NCBI GenBank assembly: GCA_033782935.1
Contig: JAWQEG010000082.1
Coordinates: forward strand, 1,922,001-1,986,000
From: Petrolisthes cinctipes
Taxonomy: Eukaryota; Arthropoda; Malacostraca; Decapoda; Porcellanidae
DNA: 64,000 nt
Direction of reading: 5' to 3'
The translations under genes and the position numbers were made by a program. The first letter of the stretch is position 1; every line of letters starts with the position of its first letter. Shown piece by piece: positions 1-13,200 of the stretch. The notes beneath the pieces are model-generated. The model searched no databases and was not told the origin of the DNA. It saw only the letters and a program-made list of their open reading frames with translations.

Positions 1-1415
1 TTTCGGGTGTTTGGAGCCTGAATTTGAGGTATAAACGGGTACAGAAGATGCACGCACATATTGACTTTTGGGCAGTTAAAATATCGATTTTCTCTATGTT
101 TTGGGCCCGTATTTTGAAAATACTCTGACACGGAGTAGGCATGTACAGAACGCATCTGAGACCCCAAAATATCGAATTTTCGGGTGTTTTCGGCTTGAAT
201 TTGATATATCGACTTTGGGCACCTAAAATATCGATTTTTAGCATGTTTTAGGCCTATATTTTGAAAATATTCTAGCACTGAGTAGGCATGTACAGATCGC
301 TTATGGGACCTTAAAATATCGAATTTTCTGTTTTTTTTAGCCTGAATTTGAGATATAAACGGGTACAGTAAATGCATGCACATATTGACTTTGGGCACCT
401 AAAATATCGATTTTCAGCATGTTTTGGGCCTGTATTTTGAAAATACTCTAACACGGAGTAGTCATGTACAGATCGCTTCTGGGACCCAAAAATATCGAAT
501 TTTCGGGTGTTTCAAACCTGAATTTGAGATATAAACGGGTACAGAAGATGCATGCACATATCGACTTTGAACACTTAAAATATAGATTTTTAGCATGTTT
601 TGAGCCTATATTTTGAAAACATTCTAGCACTAAGTAGACATTTACAGATCGCTTGTTGGACCTCAAAATATCGAATTTTCGGGTGTTGTGAGCCTGAATT
701 TGAGATATAAACGGGTACAGAAGATGCATTCACATATCGACTCTTGGGCACCTAAAAGATCGATTTTTAGTATGTTATGGGCCTGTATTTTTAAAATACT
801 CTAACATTGAGTAGGCATGTACAGTTCGCTTCTGGGACACCAAAATATCAAATTTTCGGGTGTTTTGGGCTTGAATTTGAGATATAAACGGATACAGAAG
901 ATGCATGCTCATATCGACTTTGGACACTTAAAATTTCAATTTTAGCATGTTTTTGAGCCTATATTTTGAAAACATTCTAGCACTGAGTAGGCATGTACAG
1001 ATCGCTTCTGGGACCCCAAAATATCGAACTTTTGGGTGTTTTGAGGTTGAATTTGGGATATAAACGGGTGCAGAAGATGCATACACACATTGACTTTGGT
1101 AACCTAAAATATCAATTTTCAGCATGTTTTGGGCCTGTATTTTGAAAATACTCTAACACGGAGTAGGCAAGTTCAGATCGCTTCTGGGACCCCAAAATAT
1201 CGAATTTTCGGGTGTTTTGGGACTGAATTTGAGATATAGACTTTATTCACCTAAAATATCGATTTTTAGCATGTTTTGGGCCTATATTTTGAAAATATTC
1301 TAGCACTAAGTAGGCATGTACAGATCGCTTCTGGGACTCCAAAATAACGAATTTTCGGAGTTTTTTAGCCTAAATTTGAGATATAAACGGGTACAGAAGA
1401 TGCATGCACATATCG
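1..1415 (+). repeat. Partial HOR copy matching 4889-6303
   Basis: This segment matches 4889-6303 at a constant offset of 4,888 bp, and therefore also 12766-14180. Shared rare variants include TTGGGCAGTTAAAATATCG near 50, CAGAACGCATCTGAGACC near 148 and CAAACCTGAATTTGAG near 512. Only scattered substitutions were seen. Similarity of this quality stops near 1415, where the sequence switches to GATTTTGAGCATGTTTTGGGTCGG while the partner at 6303 continues with GGACACTTAAAATATCG. The window begins inside this copy. Confidence 0.88.
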
Positions 1416-2367
1416 ACTTTTGGGCACCTAAAATATCGATTTTGAGCATGTTTTGGGTCGGTATCTTGAAAACATTCTAACTAGGAGTAGGCATGTACAG
1501 ATCGCTTCTAGGACCCAAAAAAAACGAATTTTCGGGGGTTTGCAGCCTGAATTTGAGATATAAACGTGTACAGAAGATGCATGCACATATCGACTTTGGA
1601 CACTTAAAATATCGATTTTCAGCATGTTTTGGGCCTGTATTTTGAAAATATTCTAACACGGAGTAGGCATGTACAGATCGCTTCTGGAACCCAAAAATAT
1701 CGAATTTTCGGGTGTTTTGAGCCTGAATTTGAGATATAAACGGGTACAGAAGATACATGCACATATCGACTTTAGACACTTAAAATCTCGATTTTAGCAT
1801 GTTTTTGAGCCTATATTTTGAAAACATTCTAGCACTGAGTAGGCATGTACAGATCGCTTCTGGGACCCAAAAATATCGAATTTTCGGGTGTTTTGAGCCT
1901 GAATTTGGGATATAAACGGGTGCAGAATATGCATACATAAATTGACTTTGGGCACCTAAAATATCGATTTTCTGTATGTTTCGGGCCTGTATTTTGAAAA
2001 TACTCTAACACGGAGTAGGCATGTACAGATCGCTTCTGAGACCACAAAATATCGAATTTTCAGGTGTTTTGGGCCTGAATTTGAGATATCGACTTTGGTC
2101 ACCAAAAATATCGATTTTTAGCATGTTTTGGGCCTATATTTTGAAAATATTCTAGCACTGAGTAGGCATGTACAGATCGCTTCTGGGACCCCAAAATATC
2201 TAATTTTCGGTTTTTTTTATCCTGAATTTGATATATAAACGGGTACAGAAATTTCATGCACATATTGACTTTGGGCACCTAAAATATCGATTTTCAGCAT
2301 GTTTTGGGCCTGTATTTTGAAAATATTCTAACACGGAGTAGGCATGTACAGATCGCCTGTGGGACCC
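1416..2367 (+). repeat. Rearranged junction segment before the 7,877-bp HOR
   Basis: This stretch joins two sources. About 1416-1618 matches 4118-4320 (offset 2,702), including GGGTCGGTATCTTG and GGGGGTTTGCAGCCTG. From about 1760 it runs parallel to 2934 onward (offset 1,174) but with many more differences. It is best read as the left edge of the homogenised block, where an older partial copy was joined by unequal exchange. Confidence 0.75.
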
Positions 2368-4107
2368 CAAAATATCGAATTTTCGGGTGTTTTGAGCCTG
2401 AATTTGAGATATAAACGGGTACAGAAGATGCATGCACATATCGACTTTGGACACTTAAAATATCGATTTTTAGCATGTTTTGAGCCTATATTTTGAAAAC
2501 ATTCTAGCACTAAATAGTCATTTACAGATCACTTCTGGGACCCCAAAATATCGAATTTTCGGGTGTTGTAAGCCTGAATTTGAGATATAAACGGGTACAG
2601 AAGATGCATTCACATATCGACTTTTGGGCACCTAAAAGATCGATTTTTAGTATATTTTGGGCCTGTATTTTGAAAATACTCTAACACGGGGTAGGCATGT
2701 ACAGTTCGCTTCTGGGACCCCAAAATATCGAATTTTCGGGTGTTTTGGGCCTGATTTTGTGATATCGACTTTGGGCACCTAAAATATCAATTTTAGCATG
2801 TTTTGGGCCTACATTTAGGAATTATTTTAGCACTAAGTAGTCATGTACATATCACTTCTGGGACCCCAAAATATCGAATTTTCGGGTGGTTTGAGCCTGA
2901 AATTGAGATATAAACGGGTACAGAAGATGCATGCACATATCGACTTTAGACACTTAAAATATCGATTTTAGCATGTTTTTGAGCCTATATTTTGAAAACA
3001 TTCTAGCACTGAGTAGGCATGTACAGATAGCTTCTGGGACCCAAATATATCGAATTTTCGGGTGTTTTGAGGTTGAATTTGGGATATAAACGGGTGCAGA
3101 ATATGCATACATGAATTGACTTTGGGCACCTAAAATAACGATTTTCTGTATGTTTTGGGCCTGTATTTTGAAAATACTCTAACACGGAGTAGGCATGTAC
3201 AGATCGCTTCTGAGACCACAAAATATCGAATTTTCGGGTATTTTGGGCCTGAATTTGAGATATCGACTTTGGTCACCTAAAATATCGATTTTTAGCATGT
3301 TTTGGGCCTATATTTTGAAAATATTCTAGCACTGAGCAGGCATGTACAGATCGCTTCTGGGACCCCAAAATATCGAATTTTCGGTTTTTTTGAGCCTGAA
3401 TTTGAGATATAAACGGGTACAGAAAATGCATGGACATATTGACTTTGGGCACCTAAAATATCGATTTTCAGCATGTTTTGGGCATGTATTTTGAAAAGAT
3501 TCTAACTGGGAGTAGGCATGTACAGATCGCCTCTGGGACCCCAACATATCGAATTTTCAGGTTTTTTTAGCGTGAATTTGAGATATAAACGGGTACAGAA
3601 GATGCATGCACATATCGACTTTGGACACTTAAAATATCGATTTTTAGCATGTTTGGAGCCTATATTTTGAAAACATTCTAGCACTAAGTAGGCATTTACA
3701 GATCACTTCTGGGACCCCAAAATATCGAATTTTCGGGTGTTGTGAGCCTGAATTTGAGATATAAACGGGTACAGAAGATGCATTCACATATCGACTTTTG
3801 GGCAACTAAAAGATTGATTTTTAGTATGTTTTGGGCCTGTATTTTGAAAATACTCTAACACTGAGTAGGCATGTACAGTTCGCTTCTGGGACCCCAAAAT
3901 ATCGAATTTTCGGGTGTTTTGGGCCTGAATTTGAGATATCGACTTTGGGCACCTTAAATATCGATTTTTAGCATGTTTTGAGCCTATATTTTGAAAATAT
4001 TTTAGCACTAAATAGGCATGTACAGATCACTTCTGGGACCCCAAAATATCGAATTTTCGGGAGTTTTGAGCCTGAAATTGAGATATAAACGGGTACTGAA
4101 GATGCAT
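1760..4107 (+). repeat. Two diverged copies of a 1,174-bp sub-repeat
   Basis: Intervals 1760-2933 and 2934-4107 share monomer order at an offset of 1,174 bp, about seven monomers. Shared markers are the TTAGCATGTTTTTGAGCC form of half B, CATACATAAATTGAC or CATACATGAATTGAC, the GGTTTTTTT run in half A near 2210 and 3384, and CACTAA(A/G)TAG(T/G)CATTTACAG. Divergence is clearly greater than between the 7,877-bp copies, so this duplication is older. The second copy lies wholly inside HOR copy 1. Confidence 0.78.
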
Positions 4108-7100
4108 GCACATATTGACTTTTGGGCACCTAAAATATCGATTTTGAGCATGTTTTGGGTCGGTATCTTGAAAACATTCTAACTAGGAGTAGGCATGTAC
4201 AGATCGCTTCTAGGACCCTAAAAAAACGAATTTTCGGGGGTTTGCAGCCTGAATTTGAGATATAAACGTGTACAGAAGATGCATGCACATATCGACTTTG
4301 GACACTTAAAATATCGATTTTTAGCATGTTTTGAGCCTATATTTTGAAAACATTCTAGCACTGAGTAGGCATGTACAGATCGCTTCTGGTACCCAAAAAT
4401 ATCGAACTTTTGGGTGTTTTGAGGTTGAATTTGGGATATAAACGGGTGCAGAAGATGCATACACACATTGACTTTGGTCACCTAAAATATCAATTTTCAG
4501 CATGTTTTAGGCCTGTATTTTGAAAATACTCTAACACGGAGTAGGCAAGTTCAGATCGCTTCTGGGACCCTAAAATATCGAATTTTCGGGTGTTTTGGGT
4601 CTGAATTTGAGATATCGACTTTATGCACCTAAAATATCGATTTTTAGCATGTTTTGGGCCTATATTTTGAAAATATTCTAGCACTGAGTAGGCATGTACA
4701 GATCGCTTCTGGGAACCAAAAATATCGAATTTTCGGGTGTTTTGAGGTTGAATTTGGGATATAAACGGGTGCAGAAGATGCATACACATATTGACTTTGG
4801 GCACATAAAATATCGATTTTCAGCATGTTTTGGGCCTGCATCTGAGTAGGCATGTACATATCGCTTCTGGGACCCCAAAATATCGAATTTTCGGGTGTTT
4901 GGAGCCTGAATTTGAGGTATAAACGGGTACAGAAGATGCACGCACATATTGACTTTTGGGCAGTTAAAATATCGATTTTCTCTATGTTTTGGGCCCGTAT
5001 TTTGAAAATACTCTGACACGGAGTAGGCATGTACAGAACGCATCTGAGACCCCAAAATATCGAATTTTCGGGTGTTTTCGGCTTGAATTTGATATATCGA
5101 CTTTGGGCACCTAAAATATCGATTTTTAGCATGTTTTAGGCCTATATTTTGAAAATATTCTAGCACTGAGTAGGCATGTACAGATCGCTTATGGGACCCT
5201 AAAATATCGAATTTTCTGTTTTTTTTAGCCTGAATTTGAGATATAAACGGGTACAGTAAATGCATGCACATATTGACTTTGGGCACCTAAAATATCGATT
5301 TTCAGCATGTTTTGGGCCTGTATTTTGAAAATACTCTAACACGGAGTAGTCATGTACAGATCGCTTCTGGGACCCAAAAATATCGAATTTTCGGGTGTTT
5401 CAAACCTGAATTTGAGATATAAACGGGTACAGAAGATGCATGCACATATCGACTTTGAACACTTAAAATATAGATTTTTAGCATGTTTTGAGCCTATATT
5501 TTGAAAACATTCTAGCACTAAGTAGACATTTACAGATCGCTTGTTGGACCTCAAAATATCGAATTTTCGGGTGTTGTGAGCCTGAATTTGAGATATAAAC
5601 GGGTACAGAAGATGCATTCACATATCGACTCTTGGGCACCTAAAAGATCGATTTTTAGTATGTTATGGGCCTGTATTTTTAAAATACTCTAACATTGAGT
5701 AGGCATGTACAGTTCGCTTCTGGGACCCCAAAATATCAAATTTTCGGGTGTTTTGGGCTTGAATTTGAGATATAAACGGATACAGAAGATGCATGCACAT
5801 ATCGACTTTGGACACTTAAAATTTCAATTTTAGCATGTTTTTGAGCCTATATTTTGAAAACATTCTAGCACTGAGTAGGCATGTACAGATCGCTTCTGGG
5901 ACCCCAAAATATCGAACTTTTGGGTGTTTTGAGGTTGAATTTGGGATATAAACGGGTGCAGAAGATGCATACACACATTGACTTTGGTCACCTAAAATAT
6001 CAATTTTCAGCATGTTTTGGGCCTGTATTTTGAAAATACTCTAACACGGAGTAGGCAAGTTCAGATCGCTTCTGGGACCCCAAAATATCGAATTTTCGGG
6101 TGTTTTGGGATTGAATTTGAGATATAGACTTTATTCACCTAAAATATCGATTTTTAGCATGTTTTGGGCCTATATTTTGAAAATATTCTAGCACTAAGTA
6201 GGCATGTACAGATCGCTTCTGGGACTCCAAAATAACGAATTTTCGGGGTTTTTTAGCCTAAATTTGAGATATAAACGGGTACAGAAGATGCATGCACATA
6301 TCGACTTTGGACACTTAAAATATCGATTTTTAGCATGTTTTGAGCCTATATTTTGAAAATATTCTAGCACTGAGTAGGTGCCGTACAGATTGCTTCTGGG
6401 ACCCAAAAATATCGAATTTTCGGGTGTTTTGATCTTGAATTTGGGATATAAACGGGTGCAGAAGATGCATACACATATTGACTTTAGGCACATAAAATAT
6501 CGATTTTCAGCATGTTTTGGGCCTGCATCTGAGTAGGCATGTACATATCGCTTCTGGGACCCCAAAATATCGAATTTTTGAGTGTTTGGAGCCTGAATTT
6601 GATATATAAATTGGTACAGATGATTCATCCACATATCGACTTTGGACACTTAAAATATCGATTTTTAGCATGTTTTGAGCCTATATTTTGAAAACATTCT
6701 AGTACTAAGTAGGCATTTACAGATCACTTCTGGGACCCCAAAATATCGAATTTTCGGGTGTTTTGAACCTGAATTTGAGATATAAACGGGTACAGAAGAT
6801 GCATCCGCATATCGACTTTTAGGCACCTAAAAGATCGATTTTCAGTATGTTTTGGGCCTGTATTTTGAAAATACTCTAACACGGAATAGACATGTACAGT
6901 TCGCTTGTGGGACACCAAAATATCGAATTTTCGGGTGTTTTGGGCCTGAATTTGAGATATTGACTTTGGGCACCTAAAATATCGATTTTTAGCATGTTTT
7001 CGGCCTATATTTTGAAAATATTCTTGCACTGAGTAGTCATGTACAGATCGCTTCAGGGACCGCAAAATAACGAATTTTTGGGTATTTTGAGCCTGAATTT

Positions 7101-10100
7101 GAGATATAAACGGGTACATAAAATGCATGCACATATTGACTTTCGGCACCTACAATATCGATTTTGAGCATGTTTTGGGTCTGTATCTTGAAAACATTCT
7201 AACTAGGAGTAGGCATGTACAGATCGCTTCTAGGACCCAAAAATACCGAATTTTCGGGTGTTTGGAGCCTGAATTTGAGATATAAACGGGTACAGAAGAT
7301 GCATGCACATATCGACTTTGGACACTTAAAATATCGATTTTTAGCATGTTATGAGCCTATATTATGAAAACATTCTAGCACTAAGTAGGCATTTACAGAT
7401 CACTTCTGGGACCCCAAAATATCGAATTTTCGGGTGTTTTGAGCCTGAATTTGAGATATAAACGGGTACAGAAGATGCATTCACATATCGACTTTTGGGC
7501 ACCTAAAAGATCGATTTTCAGTATGTTTTGGGCCTGTAATTTGAAAATACTCTAACAAGGAGTAGGCATATACAGTTCGCTTCTGGGACCCTAAAATATC
7601 GAATTTTCGGGTGTTTTGGGCCTGAATTTGAGATATCGACTTAGGGCACCTAAAATATCGATTTTTAGCATGTTTTGGGTCTATATTTTGAAAATATTCT
7701 AGCACTAAGTAGGCATGTACAGATCACTTCTGAGACCCCAAAATATTGAATTTGTGGGTGTTTTGAGCCTTAATTTGAGATATAAACGGGTACAGAAGAT
7801 GCATCCACATATCGACTTTTCGGCACCTAAAAGATCGATTTTCAGTATGTTTTGGGCCTGTATATTGAAAATACTCTAACACAGAGTAGGCATGTACAGA
7901 TAGCTTCTGGGACCCCAAAATATTCGAATTTTCGGGTGTTTTGGGCCTGAAATTGAGATATCAACTTTGGGCACCTAAAATATCGATTTTTAGCATGTTT
8001 TGGGCCTATATTTTGAAAATATTATAGCACTGAGTAGGCATGTACAGATCGCTTGTGGGACCCCAAAATATCGAATTTTCGGGTGTTTTGAGCCTGAATT
8101 TGAGATATAAACGGGTACAGACAATGCATGCACTTTGAGCACCTAAAATATCGATTTTCAGCATGTTTTTGACCAGTATTTTGAAAATACTTTAACACTG
8201 AGTAGGCATGTACAGATCGCTTCTCGGACCCAAAAATATCGAATTTTAGAGTGTTTTGAGCCTGAATTTGAGATATAAACAGGTACTAAAGATGCATGCA
8301 CATATCGACTTTTGGGCACCTAAAATATCGATTTTGTGCATTTTTTGGGTCTGTATCTTAAAAACATTTTAACTAGGAGTAGGCATGTACAGATCGCATC
8401 TAGGCCAAAAAAATACCGAATTTTCGGGTGTTTTGAGCCTGAATTTGAGATATAAACGGGTACAGAATATGCATGCACATATCGACTTTAGACACTTAAA
8501 ATATCGATTTTTAGCATGTTTTGAGCCTATATTTTGAAAATACTCTAACACGGAGTAGGCATGTATAGTTCGCTTCTGGGACCCCAAAATATCGAATTTT
8601 CGGGTGCTTTGGGCCTGAATTTGATATATCGACTTTGGGCACCAAAAATATCGATATTTAGCATGTTTTGGATCTATATTTTGAAAATATTCTAGCACTA
8701 AGTAGGCATGTACAGATCACTCCTGAGACCCCAAAATATTGAATTTTTGTGTTTTTTGAGCCTGAACTTGTGATATAAACTGGTACAGAAGATGCATCAA
8801 CATATCGACTTTTCGGCACCTAAAAGATCGATTTTCAGTATGTTTTGGGCCTGTATATTGAAAATACTCTAACACGGAGTAGGCATGTACAGATCGCTTA
8901 TGGGACCCCAAAATATCGAATTTTCGGTTGTTTTGGGCCTGAAATTGAGATATCGACTTTGGGCACCTAAAATATCGATTTTTAGCATGTTTTGGGCCTA
9001 TATTTTGAAAATATTCTAGCACTGAGTAGGCATGTACAGATCGCTTCTGAGACCCCAAAGTATCGAATTTTCGGGTGTTTTGAGCCTTAATTTGTGATAT
9101 AAACGGGTACAGAAGATGCATGCACATATCAACTTTGGACACTTAAAATATCGATTTTTGCATGTTTTGAGCCTATATTTTGAAAACATTCTAGCACTGA
9201 GTAGGCATGTACAGATCGCTTCTGGGACACAAAAATATCGAATTTTCGGGTGTTTTGAGGTTGAATTTGGGATATAAACGGGTGCAGAATATGCATACAC
9301 GTATTGACTTTCGGCACCTAAAATATCTATTTTCAGCATGTTTTGGGCCAGTATCTGAGTAGGCATGTAGAGATCGCTTCTGGGACCCCAAAATATCGAA
9401 TTTTCGGGTGTTTTGAGCCTGAATTTGAGATATAAACGGGTACAGAAAATGCATGCACTTTGGGCACATAAAATATCGATTTTCAGCATGTTTTGGACCT
9501 GTATTTTGAAAATACTTTAACACGGAGTAGGCATGTACAGATCGCTTCTCGGACCCAAAAATATCGAATTTTCGGGTGTTTTGAGCCTGAATTTGAGATA
9601 TAAACAGGTACTAAAGATGCATGAACATATCGACTTTTGGGCACCTAAAATATCGATTTTGAGCATGTTTTAGGTCTGTATCTTGAAAACATTTTAACTA
9701 GGAGTAGGCATATACAGATCGCTTCTAGGACCAAAAAATACCGAATTTTCGGGTGTTTTGAGCCTGAATTTGAGATATAAACGGAAACAGAATATGCATG
9801 CACATATCGACTTTGGACACTTAAAATATCGATTTTTAGCGTGTTTTGAGCCTATATTTTTAAAACATTCTAGCACTCAGTAGGCATGTACAGATCGCTT
9901 CCGGGACCCAAAAATATCGAATATTCGGGTGTTTTGAGGTTGAATTTGATATATAAATGAGTGCATAAGATGCATACACATATTGACTTTGGGCACCTAA
10001 AATATCGATTTTCAGCATGTTTTGGGCCTGTATCTGAGTAGGCATGTAGAGATCGCTTTTGGGACCCCAAAATATCGAATTTTCGGGGGTTTGGAGCCTG

Positions 10101-10244
10101 AATTTGAGATATAAACGGGTACAGATGATGAATGCACATATCGACTTTTTGGCACCTAAAAGATCGATTTTCAGTATGTTTTGGGCCTGTATTTTGAAAA
10201 TATTCTTGCACTAAGTAGGCATGTACAGATCACCTCTAGGACCT
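2368..10244 (+). repeat. 7,877-bp higher-order repeat, copy 1
   Basis: Every landmark I compared between here and 10245-18121 is displaced by exactly 7,877 bp, from about 2368 to the end, so the two copies differ by substitutions with no net indel. Substitutions seen include GATAGC/GATCGC at 3029/10906, CCTACATT/CCTATATT near 2811/10688, TTTTCAGG/TTTTCGGG near 3557/11434 and GATCGCATCT/GATCGCTTCT near 8390/16267. The unit holds roughly 47 monomers of mixed length classes and contains the 1,174-bp sub-repeat and the segment also found at 1-1415. A rare marker is GTAGGTGCCGTACAG near 6376/14253. Confidence 0.93.
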
Positions 10245-13200
10245 CAAAATATCGAATTTTCGGGTGTTTTGAGCCTGAATTTGAGATATAAACGGGTACA
10301 GAAGATGCATGCACATATCGTATTTGGACACTTAAAATATCGATTTTTAGCATGTTTTGAGCCTATATTTTGAAAACATTCTAGCACTAAATAGTCATTT
10401 ACAGATCACTTCTGGGACCCCAAAATATCGAATTTTCGGGTGTTGTAAGCCTGAATTTGAGATATAAACGGGTACAGAAGATGCATTCACATATCGACTT
10501 TTGGGCACCTAAAAGATCGATTTTTAGTATATTTTGGGCCTGTATTTTGAAAATACTCTAACACGGGGTAGGCATGTACAGTTCGCTTCTGGGACCCCAA
10601 AATATCGAATTTTCGGGTGTTTTGGGCCTGATTTTGTGATATCGACTTTGGGAACCTAAAATATCAATTTTAGCATGTTTTGGGCCTATATTTAGGAATT
10701 ATTTTAGCACTAAGTAGTCATGTACATATCACTTCTGGGACCCCAAAATATCGAATTTTCGGGTGGTTTGAGCCTGAAATTGAGATATAAACGGGTACAG
10801 AAGATGCATGCACATATCGACTTTAGACACTTAAAATATCGATTTTAGCATGTTTTTGAGCCTATATTTTGAAAACATTCTAGCACTGAGTAGGCATGTA
10901 CAGATCGCTTCTGGGACCCAAATATATCGAATTTTCGGGTGTTTTGAGGTTGAATTTGGGATATAAACGGGTGCAGAATATGCATACATGAATTGACTTT
11001 GGGCACCTAAAATAACGATTTTCTGTATGTTTTGGGCCTGTATTTTGAAAATACTCTAACACGGAGTAGGCATGTACAGATCGCTTCTGAGACCACAAAA
11101 TATCGAATTTTCGGGTATTTTGGGCCTGAATTTGAGATATCGACTTTGGTCACCTAAAATATCGATTTTTAGCATGTTTTGGGCCTATATTTTGAAAATA
11201 TTCTAGCACTGAGCAGGCATGTACAGATCGCTTCTGGGACCCCAAAATATCGAATTTTCGGTTTTTTTGAGCCTGAATTTGAGATATAAACGGGTACAGA
11301 AAATGCATGGACATATTGACTTTGGGCACCTAAAATATCGATTTTCAGCATGTTTTGGGCATGTATTTTGAAAAGATTCTAACTGGGAGTAGGCATGTAC
11401 AGATCGCCTCTGGGACCCCAACATATCGAATTTTCGGGTTTTTTGAGCGTGAATTTGAGATATAAACGGGTACAGAAGATGCATGCACATATCGACTTTG
11501 GACACTTAAAATATCGATTTTCAGCATGTTTGGAGCCTATATTTTGAAATCATTCTAGCACTAAGTAGGCATTTACAGATCACTTCTGGGACCCCAAAAT
11601 ATCGAATTTTCGGGTGTTGTGAGCCTGAATTTGAGATATAAACGGGTACAGAAGATGCATTCACATATCGACTTTTGGGCAACTAAAAGATTGATTTTTA
11701 GTATGTTTTGGGCCTGTATTTTGAAAATACTCTAACACTGAGTAGGCATGTACAGTTCGCTTCTGGGACCCCAAAATATCGAATTTTCGGGTGTTTTGGG
11801 CCTGAATTTGAGATATCGACTTTGGGCACCTTAAATATCGATTTTTAGCATGTTTTGAGCCTATATTTTGAAAATATTTTAGCACTAAATAGGCATGTAC
11901 AGATCACTTTTGGGACCCCAAAATATCGAATTTTCGGGAGTTTTGAGCCTGAAATTGAGATATAAACGGGTACTGAAGATGCATGCACATATTGACTTTT
12001 GGGCACCTAAAATATCGATTTTGAGCATGTTTTGGGTCGGTATCTTGAAAACATTCTAACTAGGAGTAGGCATGTACAGATCGCTTCTAGGACCCCAAAA
12101 AAACGAATTTTCGGGGGTTTGCAGCCTGAATTTGAGATATAAACTTGTACAGAAGATGCATGCACATATCGACTTTGGACACTTAAAATATCGATTTTTA
12201 GCATGTTTTGAGCCTATATTTTGAAAACATTCTAGCACTGAGTAGGCTTGTACAGATCGCTTCTGGTACCCAAAAATATCGAACTTTTGGGTGTTTTGAG
12301 GTTGAATTTGGGATATAAACGGGTGCAGAAGATGCATACACACATTGACTTTGGTCACCTAAAATATCAATTTTCAGCATGTTTTAGGCCTGTATTTTGA
12401 AAATACTCTAACACGGAGTAGGCAAGTTCAGATCGCTTCTGGGACCCCAAAATATCGAATTTTCGGGTGTTTTGGGTCTGAATTTGAGATATCGACTTTA
12501 TGCACCTAAAATATCGATTTTTAGCATGTTTTGGGCCTATATTTTGAAAATATTCTAGCACTGAGTAGGCATGTACAGATCGCTTCTGGGAACCAAAAAT
12601 ATCGAATTTTCGGGTGTTTTGAGGTTGAATTTGGGATATAAACGGGTGCAGAAGATGCATACACATATTGACTTTGGGCACATAAAATATCGATTTTCAG
12701 CATGTTTTGGGCCTGCATCTGAGTAGGCATGTACATATCGCTTCTGGGACCCCAAAATATCGAATTTTCGGGTGTTTGGAGCCTGAATTTGAGGTATAAA
12801 CGGGTACAGAAGATGCACGCACATATTGACTTTTGGGCAGTTAAAATATCGATTTTCTCTATGTTTTGGGCCCGTATTTTGAAAATACTCTGACACGGAG
12901 TAGGCATGTACAGAACGCATCTGAGACCCCAAAATATCGAATTTTCGGGTGTTTTCGGCTTGAATATGATATATCGACTTTGGGCACCTAAAATATCGAT
13001 TTTTAGCATGTTTTAGGCCTATATTTTGAAAATATTCTAGCACTGAGTAGGCATGTACAGATCGCTTATGGGACCTTAAAATATCGAATTTTCTGTTTTT
13101 TTTAGCCTGAATTTGAGATATAAACGGGTACAGTAAATGCATGCACATATTGACTTTGGGCACCTAAAATATCGATTTTCAGCATGTTTTGGGCCTGTAT

